Shown: positions 56,807-64,000 of the stretch, in pieces
How the letters are laid out: every line of letters begins with the position of its first letter
Position numbering within the stretch: position 1 is the first letter of the stretch
Assembly: GCA_021801345.1 (NCBI GenBank)
Contig: JAJYYA010000021.1
Location: 43,506 to 107,505, forward strand
Length of the DNA stretch: 64,000 nucleotides
Source of the DNA: Nitrospirota bacterium
Lineage (GTDB): Bacteria > Nitrospirota > Leptospirillia > Leptospirillales > Leptospirillaceae
Direction: 5' to 3'
Translations under genes and position numbers: made by a program
Notes under the pieces: generated by a model
Database searches by the model: none
What the model was told of the DNA's origin: nothing
Seen by the model: the letters and a program-made list of their open reading frames with translations, nothing else

Positions 56807-58384
56807 GTGGAAAAAATGATCGCAAGGATGGTTCTCGGCACCGGGTCGGGAGTCGGCAAGTCTCTTGTCGTGGCGGGAATGTGCCGATTTGCCGCACGCC
56901 TTGGGGTCCGCGTCGTTCCCTTCAAGAGCCAGAACATGTCAAACAACTCCGCCGTTCTTTCGGGGGGGGGAGAGATTGCCCGGGCCCAGGCACTCCAGGC
57001 CCGGGCCTGTCGGGTTCCCCCCGTCGCGGCCATGAACCCCCTTCTTTTGAAGCCCATGGGGGAGGGGCGCTCCCAGGTCATCTTTATGGGGCAACCGCTT
57101 GGCGTGTATACCATCGCCGGCTACCGCGAGCTTAAGCGCGAGCTCTTTCCCCGCGTGGCGGAGATCTTTTCTGAGCTCGCCTCCGGCTACGACCTCGTGA
57201 TTCTTGAGGGCGCGGGCTCTCCGGCCGAGATCAATCTCCTGTCGGAGGATATCGCCAACACGCGCATAGCCCGCGCCGTCGGGGCTCCCGCCCTTCTCCT
57301 GGGGGACATCGAGCCGGGGGGGGTCTTTGCCGCTCTCTACGGGACACTGGCGCTCCTTCCCCCGGAAGATCGCGATGTCATCCGCTGGCTTGCCATCAAC
57401 AAGTTCCGGGGGGACGCCTCTCTTCTCGGACCGGGAATGGACCGAATCTCCCATCTTACGGGCCGCCCCTTTCTGGGGGTGATCCCCCATCTGGGGGATC
57501 TCTCCCTTCCCGACGAGGACTCCTTTCGCCCCCGAACCTCCGGCGTCTCCTCCCCGGACGATCTGCGCATCGTGGTCTTCGAGTGGCCGCATCTCTCCAA
57601 CCGCTCCGACCTCGACCCCTTCCTCTTCGACCGGGGAGTGGACCTCTCCTTTTTGCCGCTTTCCGGTCCGGCTCCCCCTCTCGAAGGGCCGGGCCGCCCG
57701 GATGCGGTCGTACTTCCGGGGACTCGCCAGACCATCTCCGACCTCGAATCCCTTTACCGCTCTCCCCTTCACTCCTGGCTTCAGGCCTATCGCCGCTCGG
57801 GAGGGGCGATAGTCGGGATCTGCGGGGGCTACCAGATGATGGGCTCCCAAATCCGCGATCCCTTGGGGGTGGAGTCGTCCCGAAGCGAGATCTCCGGATT
57901 GGGTTTTTTTTCCCACCAGGTCCTTTTCCGGGAAGAGAAGATCGCCCGCCCGGTTCTGGCGCGCTTTCGGAGACCTCCCTTCCGGGGTGGCCAGTCGCAC
58001 GTCGACCGTGCACTTTTGGGGTACGAGATCCGACAGGGACGATCGGAAGGAGAGGATCCTCGGGAGGCCCTGTTCGACCTCCTCGATCCGGGGGATGGCC
58101 GCTTTCTCGAGGCGGAGGGGCGAAGCGATCCCGACGGGAGGATCTTCGGATCTCCGGTCCATGGCCTCTTCGACGATACGGACTTTCGTCGCGCCTTCTA
58201 TGGCCTCCTTCGTCGGGGGGGGATCCCGGACGCCTGTCTTTCCGAGAGCTCCCGGGAGATCGACCGCGCCCTCGATCGGGTGGCCGACCTCCTCGCCCGG
58301 GAGATCGATCTCGAAGCCTTTCTCTTCAAGGAGCCCCCCCGGCCCCTTCCGGGAGGTGTGTCGGGAGATCCCTTCGGTGGCTGA
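56807..58384 (+). CDS. cobQ: Cobyric acid synthase
   Basis: ATP- and glutamine-dependent amidation of four side chains of adenosylcobyrinic acid a,c-diamide (CobQ/CbiP). The N-terminal P-loop-like Gly-Thr-Gly-Ser-Gly-Val-Gly-Lys-Ser is followed by Pro-Phe-Lys-Ser-Gln-Asn-Met-Ser-Asn-Asn, which is typical. The C-terminal glutaminase has Gly-Ile-Cys-Gly-Gly-Tyr-Gln-Met and the His in Ser-Pro-Val-His-Gly-Leu. From GTG 56807 (AAAGGT six bases upstream) it is 525 residues, slightly longer than usual. A further upstream frame is open but not CobQ-like. cobD follows with overlap. Confidence 0.93.
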   Translation: MEKMIARMVLGTGSGVGKSLVVAGMCRFAARLGVRVVPFKSQNMSNNSAVLSGGGEIARAQALQARACRVPPVAAMNPLLLKPMGEGRSQVIFMGQPLGVYTIAGYRELKRELFPRVAEIFSELASGYDLVILEGAGSPAEINLLSEDIANTRIARAVGAPALLLGDIEPGGVFAALYGTLALLPPEDRDVIRWLAINKFRGDASLLGPGMDRISHLTGRPFLGVIPHLGDLSLPDEDSFRPRTSGVSSPDDLRIVVFEWPHLSNRSDLDPFLFDRGVDLSFLPLSGPAPPLEGPGRPDAVVLPGTRQTISDLESLYRSPLHSWLQAYRRSGGAIVGICGGYQMMGSQIRDPLGVESSRSEISGLGFFSHQVLFREEKIARPVLARFRRPPFRGGQSHVDRALLGYEIRQGRSEGEDPREALFDLLDPGDGRFLEAEGRSDPDGRIFGSPVHGLFDDTDFRRAFYGLLRRGGIPDACLSESSREIDRALDRVADLLAREIDLEAFLFKEPPRPLPGGVSGDPFGG

Positions 58385-59378
58385 CCTTCTCGCCCAGGCT
58401 CCGCTTGCCCTCTTCGGCCTGGCCGGGGACCTTCTCCTGGGCGAGCGCCTTTTTTTTCTGCACCCGGTTCCTCTCATGGGCCGCATGGCAAGCGCTCTTG
58501 AAGAGAGCCTTCGCCGCCATGTCCGAAAGGAACGTCTTCGCAGTGCCGGCCTCCTGCTTCCTCTTGCCCTGTGCGGAGCGTTCGGGGGAGGGTCCTGGCT
58601 TCTTCTCGACATTGTCACCCGCCTGGCCGGTCCCGGGATCTCGGCCCTCCTCGCTCTCTTCTGGGCGATCCAGCTTCTGGCGGCCCGGAGTCTTTACGAC
58701 CATGTCGGGGCGGTACTCGCCCCGCTTCTGGCAAAGGATCGGGAGGGGGCCCGCCAGGCCCTCTCCCGTATCGTGGGGCGGGACACGGGAGGCCTCTCGG
58801 AGAGCGAGATATCCCGGGGGGCGCTGGAAAGTCTCTGGGAGAATGCCAACGACGCGCTCGTCGCTCCCCTGTTCTACCTTCTTTTGGGAGGGGTTCCCCT
58901 TCTCTTTGTCTACAAGGCGGCCAGCACCCTCGACTCCATGGTGGGATACAAAAACGAGCGCTATCTCCGGATCGGCTGGGCCAGCGCCCGACTCGACGAT
59001 CTTCTTGCCTTCCTTCCGGCGCGCCTGACCTTTCTGTTCATGTTTCTCTTCCTTCTCCCCTTTCTGCCGGAGGGCTCCGGTCGGCGTCGCCTCTTCGGAC
59101 AAGGGTCGCGGTTATTCGTGGCCATCCGCTTCCGGCGGGCCCATCCGAGCCCCAACAGCGGCTACCCCCTCTCGGCCTTTGCCGCCCTGCGGGGCATCCG
59201 TCTCGGGGGCGGCGCCTCCTACTTCGGAGAATGGGTCGAGAAGCCTCCGATCGGGGAGGGTCCGCCCCCGACCCCCGTCGATCTTGTGGCGGGGCTCTTC
59301 CTCTACCGGATGTTCGTCTTCTCGCTTCTTGTCCTTTTGTGTCTTCTGGTCTTGCTCTGGTGGAGGGAGGCGCCGTGA
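58377..59378 (+). CDS. cobD: Adenosylcobinamide-phosphate synthase (CobD/CbiB)
   Basis: An integral membrane enzyme that attaches the aminopropanol phosphate arm to adenosylcobyric acid. The 333 residues have several hydrophobic helices and the family marks His-Pro-Val-Pro-Leu-Met-Gly near residue 29, Glu-Asn-Ala-Asn-Asp-Ala-Leu-Val-Ala-Pro-Leu near 162, Ser-Thr-Leu-Asp-Ser-Met-Val-Gly-Tyr-Lys-Asn and Pro-Asn-Ser-Gly-Tyr-Pro. The start is GTG 58377, overlapping the cobQ end by eight bases. Confidence 0.92.
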   Translation: MADLLAQAPLALFGLAGDLLLGERLFFLHPVPLMGRMASALEESLRRHVRKERLRSAGLLLPLALCGAFGGGSWLLLDIVTRLAGPGISALLALFWAIQLLAARSLYDHVGAVLAPLLAKDREGARQALSRIVGRDTGGLSESEISRGALESLWENANDALVAPLFYLLLGGVPLLFVYKAASTLDSMVGYKNERYLRIGWASARLDDLLAFLPARLTFLFMFLFLLPFLPEGSGRRRLFGQGSRLFVAIRFRRAHPSPNSGYPLSAFAALRGIRLGGGASYFGEWVEKPPIGEGPPPTPVDLVAGLFLYRMFVFSLLVLLCLLVLLWWREAP

Positions 59379-60502
59379 CCGAGAAATCTTCGGATCCCGA
59401 TAATCACTTGGAATTCTGGGATCACGGGGGACCGGCGCCCGGCGAGGAGGCGCTCTGCCGGCTCGACGCCAGCACCACCGTCAATCCGTTTCCTTCCGGA
59501 GATCTTCTGGCCCGCCTCGGTCGGGCTCTTTCCGGGGCAACCCGCTACCCCGATCCCTTTGCGGAGGAGGGGCTTCTGGCCGCCCGGAGACGCTACGGAC
59601 TTCCTCCGGGACATATCGCGGCGGCGGGGGGGGCCACACTTCTTCTTTATGCGCTGATCGGGGAAGGCAGATTTTCCCGGGTCGTGCTTCCCGCTCCGAT
59701 CTTCTCGGAGTACCGCCGGGCGGCCGTCGCCTCCGGATCCTGCGTGATCTCCCTTCCGCCGGCGCGGGTCCTTCCCTGGTCGGGGACTCTCGCCCCTTTT
59801 TTGAGGGAGTTTTTTGCAACCCCGGGCCTTCCCTGGGGAATCGAACTCGGGGAGATCGGGGCGCTTCGTCCCGGAGACCTTGTCGTTTTGGTCAATCCGG
59901 TGAACCCGACCGGGCAGGAGTTTTCCCGCGAGGAGGTTCTTGATCTTTTGCAAAGGTCACAAAAGGCCCAAGCGGCTCTTCTTGTCGACGAGTCTTTTCA
60001 GGACTTTCTTTGCGACCGCTCCTCGGTGATCGATCGCGCGGGGGAGGGCGATCTCTTTGTGCTGCGATCGCTGACCAAGATCACGGGACTTCCGGGGATC
60101 CGGGCGGGACTTCTGGCCGGTCCCCGAGAGCTGGTGGCAAAGGTTCGGGATCGGTTCGGGCCCTGGGCCCTGGGAACCCTTGAACAATCGCTTCTTCTCT
60201 GGGCCATGGAGGCGAAACGGGAGGGTTTCGGCTATCGGCCGGAGGCGAAGGAGAGGCTACTCTCTCTTCTTTTTTCGGAAGGGTGGGCCGTGTGTCCTGG
60301 ATCGGGGCCGTTTGTCCTGGCCTCTCCCGGCCTTCGACCGGAGGAGGCTCAGGCATTGAAGGAGCGTCTGCGGCGTCGGGGGGTCCGCCTCCGCCAGGCG
60401 ACAGGCTTCGGGGGGAGGGGCGGGGAGGTGCTCTTTCGGTTGGGGTTCGAGGCGCTCCTCTTTCCGGAGGCGCTTATGGAGGCCTTGAGATCTCCCGAAT
60501 GA
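59375..60502 (+). CDS. CobC/CobD-type PLP aminotransferase (threonine-phosphate decarboxylase-like)
   Basis: A class I/II PLP enzyme, 375 residues. It has Asp-Ala-Ser-Thr-Thr-Val-Asn-Pro-Phe near the N-terminus, Asn-Pro-Val-Asn-Pro-Thr-Gly, Val-Asp-Glu-Ser-Phe, and the PLP lysine in Arg-Ser-Leu-Thr-Lys-Ile-Thr-Gly-Leu-Pro-Gly-Ile-Arg. In cobalamin operons this family makes aminopropanol phosphate from threonine phosphate. The start is GTG overlapping the cobD stop (GTGA). The gene context strongly favours this role; a histidinol-phosphate aminotransferase-like activity is the alternative. Confidence 0.85.
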   Translation: MTEKSSDPDNHLEFWDHGGPAPGEEALCRLDASTTVNPFPSGDLLARLGRALSGATRYPDPFAEEGLLAARRRYGLPPGHIAAAGGATLLLYALIGEGRFSRVVLPAPIFSEYRRAAVASGSCVISLPPARVLPWSGTLAPFLREFFATPGLPWGIELGEIGALRPGDLVVLVNPVNPTGQEFSREEVLDLLQRSQKAQAALLVDESFQDFLCDRSSVIDRAGEGDLFVLRSLTKITGLPGIRAGLLAGPRELVAKVRDRFGPWALGTLEQSLLLWAMEAKREGFGYRPEAKERLLSLLFSEGWAVCPGSGPFVLASPGLRPEEAQALKERLRRRGVRLRQATGFGGRGGEVLFRLGFEALLFPEALMEALRSPE

Positions 60503-60506
60503 GGGA

Positions 60507-61070
60507 TCAGAAGGAGAGGGCCTTTGTCGAGGTCACCCGACCGATTCTGGGAAAGATCGTCTGGAAGGCAAAGTCGTGCATTTCCCGGGAAAAGGTTGTG
60601 GAGAGGTTCTCCGGAAGGATCAGGGCATATCCGTGCTCCCAGGCCTGACGTGCGGTGGACTCGACCCCCATGTTGGTGGCGATTCCTCCAAGGACCACCG
60701 TATCGATCCCGCGTCTCCGCAGTTGGAGGTCGAGCTCGGTCTGATGGAAGGCGCCCCATTGGCGCTTGACGATAGGAATGTCCCCGGGAGCGGCCAGGCC
60801 GTCGGCGAGCTGGGAAAAGTCCGGCGGAAATCCTCCGGGCGGGGCGGCCATCGGCCGGTCGACCGGCTGCCGGAGGGCATCGGCCCCGTCGGGGGAGAAG
60901 GAGACGGTGACCCAGACGACGGTCGCACCCGCGCTTCGAAATCGATCCGAAAGCTCCCGGGCGGCTTCGACGATCTCCTTCCCCGTGTAGGGGGAGAGCT
61001 CCCGGCCGACGATCCCTTTCTGGAGATCGATCAAAACGAGGGCGGTCTTTTGCGGGACAAGGTTGGCCAT
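60507..61070 (-). CDS. Isochorismatase-family hydrolase (YecD-like)
   Basis: A 187-residue alpha/beta hydrolase. It has the catalytic Asp in Leu-Ile-Asp-Leu-Gln-Lys-Gly near residue 15 and the Lys in Val-Lys-Arg-Gln-Trp-Gly. The usual nucleophile Cys is missing: the segment reads Gly-Ile-Ala-Thr-Asn-Met-Gly-Val-Glu-Ser-Thr-Ala, as in E. coli YecD, where Gly takes its place. So a nicotinamidase activity is unlikely and the true reaction is unknown. ATG 61070 has GGAGG upstream. It converges with the cobalamin operon, four bases apart. Confidence 0.85.
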   Translation of the reverse strand: MANLVPQKTALVLIDLQKGIVGRELSPYTGKEIVEAARELSDRFRSAGATVVWVTVSFSPDGADALRQPVDRPMAAPPGGFPPDFSQLADGLAAPGDIPIVKRQWGAFHQTELDLQLRRRGIDTVVLGGIATNMGVESTARQAWEHGYALILPENLSTTFSREMHDFAFQTIFPRIGRVTSTKALSF

Positions 61071-61233
61071 GGCTCCTCCAAGGGAAGTCGGACCCGAAGG
61101 TCCCCGGTTTGCTAAGGTGTTGAGCTTTGGCAGGATAGCACATCTCCCATCGTCGCTCAAATCCCTCAATTCCTTGTTATGATGGCAAAAAAATGAAAAC
61201 TCTTGAAAATTTTCCGGGTTAGGCGCATGATGA

Positions 61234-61263
61234 AAGAAGGGTCCGGTCGGCCCCTTCTTTTTT
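61234..61263 (+). terminator. Terminator hairpin upstream of the HTH gene
   Basis: AAGAAGGG / CCCTTCTT with a 10-base loop and following T residues. It lies 54 bases before the small HTH gene and just downstream of a possible promoter (TTGAAA 61203-61208, CATGAT 61226-61231, 17-base spacing). It may serve as an attenuator in the leader of that gene, or the promoter may be false and this simply insulates the gene. Confidence 0.6.
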
Positions 61264-61316
61264 AGGGGCGGGCGCTAAGGATGATCGGACCTTGCACTCT
61301 GTCAAAGGAGGTCTGA

Positions 61317-61532
61317 ATGGAGGAGTCCAAGTACCAGAAGCTTTTGACGGTTCGTCAGGTGGCAGAGGTCCTGGGGGTGTCGCAGGTGACAATCCGGACC
61401 TGGGACAGGATGGGCAAGATTCGGACGATCCGGACGCCGGGAAACCATCGGCGGATTCCGGAGGACGAGTTGGCCCGTCTTTTGAACCCCGAGGGGCAAG
61501 ACGTCATGTCGAATGAGACAACTTCGGTCTGA
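61317..61532 (+). CDS. Excisionase/MerR-type small DNA-binding protein
   Basis: A 71-residue protein with a winged helix-turn-helix: Leu-Leu-Thr-Val-Arg-Gln-Val-Ala-Glu-Val-Leu-Gly-Val-Ser, then Thr-Ile-Arg-Thr-Trp-Asp-Arg-Met-Gly-Lys-Ile and Thr-Pro-Gly-Asn-His-Arg-Arg-Ile-Pro. This fits excisionase (xis)- or BldC-like MerR-class proteins. The start is ATG with a perfect AAAGGAGGT. It stands alone next to an accessory region and has its own terminator; there is no integrase in the window. It could be a regulator or part of a mobile element. Confidence 0.85.
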   Translation: MEESKYQKLLTVRQVAEVLGVSQVTIRTWDRMGKIRTIRTPGNHRRIPEDELARLLNPEGQDVMSNETTSV

Positions 61533-61856
61533 CACAAGCCCAAGATCGATCGAACGCACAGGGTGACTTCCTGACGGTTTGATTCATTTTGCGCTTCTGG
61601 AGGGGGGATTGCTTTGGCGATCTCCCCTTTTTATTATCGATGAAAAACGCCCACGAATTGTCCGGAAGGACCGAAACCCTCAAGGTCGCTTCCCTCTGGA
61701 AGCCGTTCGCGCCGGGCTCAAGACGTCCTGCCGGGAGCGCGACTGTGACGTCACCGTCTCCGGGGCTGACGATATTCCCCAAAACGTCCTAGAAGAAGAT
61801 CCCCTATTGCGCATTCGGTACGCCCAAGCCGTCACAAGAATGAGAGGGGAATAATT
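61533..61856. other. Gap between the HTH gene and the ATPase gene
   Basis: Apart from the terminator at 61603-61634, I see only weak open frames on the plus strand (for example 61579-61854, 91 codons). They have no recognisable domain and start inside the terminator region. They may be the remnant of an older gene in this accessory patch. Confidence 0.4.
61603..61634 (+). terminator. Rho-independent terminator after the HTH gene
   Basis: An 11-bp stem (GGGGGGATTGC with GCGATCTCCCC, two G-T wobbles), TTTG loop, and a run of T residues. It lies about 70 bases after the small HTH gene stop. Confidence 0.88.
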
Positions 61857-63408
61857 GTGCTCAAACAATTACGAATACAGAACTTCAAAGGCTGGAAGGA
61901 TACTGGCGCCATTCGCATGGCTCCCCTCTCTCTGTTCTTTGGCGCCAACAGCTCGGGCAAGTCCAGCATCGGCCAGTTCCTGATGATGCTGAAGCAGACC
62001 GTAGAGTCACCGGACAGAAAGGCGGTTTTTTATCCGGGGGGCAAGAACTCGGCGGTTTCGCTTGGCTCCTACCAGGAGATGGTCTTTCACCGCGACCCGT
62101 CAAAAAAGATCACCTTCGACTACCGGTGGTCCTTGCCGGAAATGCTGAAGTTCAAGGACCCGGTGACCGGCCGGTCATTTTTCGGCGACAGCCTCTCTTT
62201 TCATGCCAAGGTCGGTTTAGAGGACAAGGACAAGCACACTCTGGTACTTGACCAACTGAAATATGAGTTGCTCGAAAGGAGAGGAATCCAGACTATCCAT
62301 CGGCATGGAGCGAAAATCGGACAGCAAGTCCGAGTATAAAGTCGATGCGACCAATTACACGCTGAAGCGCAAGCAGGGGCGGGTCTGGAATCCCGGTGCT
62401 CCGGTCCGGTTTTACGGTTTTCCCGACGAGGTGGTTGCCTATCACCAGAATGCGGACTTCGTTCAGTCGCTGAACCTGCGTCATGAAAAGCTTTACCGAT
62501 CTCTCTGCTATCTTGGCCCCTTGCGCACCAAGGCCGAGCGCCTGTATTCATGGACCGGCGTGGAGCCTGAAAGTGTCGGCTATGCGGGGGAAAATACCGT
62601 CGCGGCGATTCTTGCGGCGCGTAGCCGGAAAATCAGCCTAGGCTACAAACGGCCAGCCAAACCTTTTGAGGAGATCATTGCCCTCAAGTTCAAGGAAATG
62701 GGACTGATCGAGGAATTCATGGTCAATCCGATATCCGAGCAGCGGCAGGAATACGAGGTCAAGGTCCGCACCAAAGGGTCAAGAGACTGGGTCGATCTCC
62801 CGGATGTCGGTTTTGGCATATCCCAGGTGCTTCCTGTTCTGGTGCAGTGTTTTTACGCACCGGCAGGGTCGATCATCCTCATGGAACAGCCGGAGATTCA
62901 CCTGCATCCGAGTGCGCAATCGGCGCTGGCCGATGTGATGATCGATGTCATCAACTCCCGGGAAAACGGGTCAGACAGGGATATTCAGCTGGTTATCGAA
63001 ACCCATTCGGAACATTTCCTGCGTCGCCTGCAGCGTCGAATCGCCGAAGATGCCGTCACTCAGGAAAAAGTATCGGCCTACTTCGCCAATATCACCCAAA
63101 ATCCTGCGACCTTGGAGCCGTTGCAAATCGATATCTTCGGCAACATCAGGAATTGGCCGGAGAACTTTTTCGGCGATGAAATGGGCGATATCACCGAGCA
63201 GGCCAAGGCTGCCATGAAAAAGCGGATGCAGAAAACAGAAAAGCCTGAGTCCTCCGAATGGGCCTGCCAAAAAAATGCTTGCTGGATACCAACGTGCCCA
63301 AGACGGCCAATCTTGCCGCCCGGCCGGATCCGGTCTCTGACGTATCCGATGCCTGTGTACTGGTATGCATCGAGGCGGTTGAGCATGTCATCAAAACGCG
63401 CGGACTGA
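61857..63408 (+). pseudogene. AAA15/ABC-type ATPase (DUF3696-like), frameshifted
   Basis: The protein is split in two frames. Frame one (61857-62339) has Leu-Lys-Gln-Leu-Arg-Ile-Gln-Asn-Phe-Lys-Gly-Trp and the Walker A Phe-Gly-Ala-Asn-Ser-Ser-Gly-Lys-Ser-Ser. Frame two (about 62280 onward) has the signature region Gly-Phe-Gly-Ile-Ser-Gln-Val-Leu-Pro, Walker B Ile-Ile-Leu-Met-Glu-Gln-Pro-Glu-Ile-His-Leu-His-Pro, and the switch Glu-Thr-His-Ser-Glu-His-Phe. One missing base near 62275-62285 explains the break. The start is GTG with GAGGGG upstream. After about 63257 the reading continues 50 codons over the next gene, probably because a TGA became TGG. This family is common in defence modules. 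Confidence 0.75.
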
Positions 63409-63785
63409 TCGTTGATGCTGGTGACGAAATCTTCGAGGAATACCGGCAGCAGCTCTCCATGAAGGGACAGCCCGGCGTCGGTGACTGCTTTATGAAGTGG
63501 GTTCACGACCATCGCTGGAGCCTGCCTTCCTCCCAGCGAGTGATTCTCACGAGAAATGGCGATTCGTACGATGAGTTTCCCGCGCATGGCGATCTGAACG
63601 ACTTCGACAGATCGGACCGGAAGTTTGTCGCCGCAGCCAATGCCCACCGAGACAAGCCGCCGATATTGCAGTTCACCGACAGCAAGTGGTGGGGATGGAA
63701 GGAGTCCCTGGCCGAGGTTGGGATTGCCGTTCGGTTCCTTTGCCCCGAGTATGTTGAACATTTGTCCGCGCAATCCCCTTCTTAG
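63258..63785 (+). CDS. PIN-like nuclease partner of the ATPase
   Basis: A 175-residue protein with a PIN-type start: Cys-Leu-Leu-Asp-Thr-Asn-Val-Pro. Further acidic residues at the expected positions are Glu in Asp-Glu-Ile-Phe-Glu-Glu, Asp in Asp-Arg-Ser-Asp-Arg-Lys-Phe and Asp in Thr-Asp-Ser-Lys-Trp-Trp. It probably cleaves RNA or DNA. The ATG directly follows the expected end of the ATPase gene, so the two are a pair. The last ten or so codons are read from the palindromic repeat (from 63754), so the true C-terminus may have been replaced by an insertion. Confidence 0.65.
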   Translation: MGLPKKCLLDTNVPKTANLAARPDPVSDVSDACVLVCIEAVEHVIKTRGLIVDAGDEIFEEYRQQLSMKGQPGVGDCFMKWVHDHRWSLPSSQRVILTRNGDSYDEFPAHGDLNDFDRSDRKFVAAANAHRDKPPILQFTDSKWWGWKESLAEVGIAVRFLCPEYVEHLSAQSPS

Positions 63786-63814
63786 GCCGTAGGCCAAGAG
63801 GGGGTCAAGCGGAC
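63755..63814. repeat. Palindromic element, copy B (truncated right arm)
   Basis: 59 of 60 bases are identical to 31275-31334 of the first copy. The left arm is complete, but the right arm ends at GCGGAC, whereas copy A continues with AAATGTTCAG. The tnpB gene starts 44 bases beyond the break. So either the insertion sequence entered the palindrome here, or the hairpin belongs to its left end. A small GAGG-TAT-CCTC hairpin lies at 63842-63852. Confidence 0.85.
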
Positions 63815-63857
63815 GATCAGTCTTTATTTCCGCCTTGCCTTGAGGTATCCTCTTCCC

Positions 63858-64000
63858 ATGCAGACCGGCAACCGCTTTCGCGCCTATCCCACGCCCGCCC
63901 AGGAACAGATCCTTCTCCAGTGGATCGGACACCAGCGGTTCATCTACAACGCCAAGGTCTCGGAGGACCGGTACTACCGCACCTTCGAGAAAACGGCCGT
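63858..64000 (+). CDS. tnpB: IS200/IS605-family TnpB (OrfB), 5' part
   Basis: The first 47 residues match the N-terminus of TnpB/IS605 OrfB: Phe-Arg-Ala-Tyr-Pro-Thr-Pro-Ala-Gln-Glu-Gln near residue 7 and Gln-Arg-Phe-Ile-Tyr-Asn-Ala-Lys-Val near 27. TnpB proteins are RNA-guided nucleases linked to these elements; the guide RNA is normally encoded at the 3' end, outside the window. The start is ATG 63858. The gene runs off the window, so intactness cannot be judged. No tnpA is seen upstream. Confidence 0.85.
   Translation, partial: MQTGNRFRAYPTPAQEQILLQWIGHQRFIYNAKVSEDRYYRTFEKTA

Overview
This is a chromosomal window of a GC-rich Gram-negative bacterium. The biotin route through BioW, a complete HrcA/CIRCE heat-shock operon, C-plus type S4, Sec, RelA/SpoT and anaerobic-type cobalamin methyltransferases fit an acidophilic Nitrospirota such as Leptospirillum. 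That assignment is an inference from gene content and style; the window holds no rRNA or other diagnostic marker. No tRNA, rRNA or CRISPR array was seen.

Layout. 0-3 kb: the end of a ribosomal protein operon (rpsK tail, rpsD, rpoA, rplQ) and a small anchored protein, closed by a bidirectional terminator. 2.7-10 kb, minus strand: a CBS-pair protein, a penicillin-binding transpeptidase, and a tightly overlapping bioB-bioW-bioF-glucan debranching enzyme operon. 10.3-24.9 kb, plus strand: clpC, tsaD, argS, tgt, yajC, secD, secF, recJ, relA/spoT, fdhE and two very small membrane proteins. 24.9-31.2 kb: hrcA-grpE-dnaK-dnaJ behind a strong promoter with a perfect CIRCE operator, then rsmE and an RDD membrane protein.

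31.2-33.3 kb is an accessory patch with a 71-bp palindrome, an Rpn-family nuclease gene broken by one stop codon, a 125-bp inverted-repeat element, and a vapBC module whose toxin gene carries two frameshifts. 33.6-39.1 kb, minus strand, carries an O6-alkylguanine methyltransferase and a four-gene YbhGFSR-like ABC exporter. 39.6-43 kb holds a CBS-like/GGDEF/GGDEF/EAL protein, an XRE-cupin regulator and a CDGSH iron-sulfur protein.

43.2-50.4 kb is one closely packed plus-strand operon: glyQ, glyS, ribD, ribE, yacG, cobI/cbiL, an unknown 4-TM protein and cobM/cbiF. The minus-strand block at 50.3-54.8 kb encodes a histidine kinase, a single-domain response regulator and a GGDEF-EAL protein. The kinase and the GGDEF-EAL protein share a related extracytoplasmic sensor domain, so one stimulus probably feeds both phosphorelay and c-di-GMP. 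An acyl-ACP desaturase follows, with an unusual nested palindrome cluster upstream. Cobalamin genes resume at 56.8-60.5 kb (cobQ, cobD/cbiB, a CobC/CobD-type aminotransferase).

60.5-64 kb ends with a YecD-like hydrolase, an excisionase/MerR-type HTH protein, and a second accessory patch. That patch holds a frameshifted ABC/AAA15-type ATPase, a PIN-like nuclease, a second copy of the 71-bp palindrome and the start of an IS200/IS605-type tnpB. All three clearly disrupted genes lie in the two accessory patches, and both patches carry the same palindrome. The ATPase-PIN pair is the best candidate for a poorly described conflict (defence) module.
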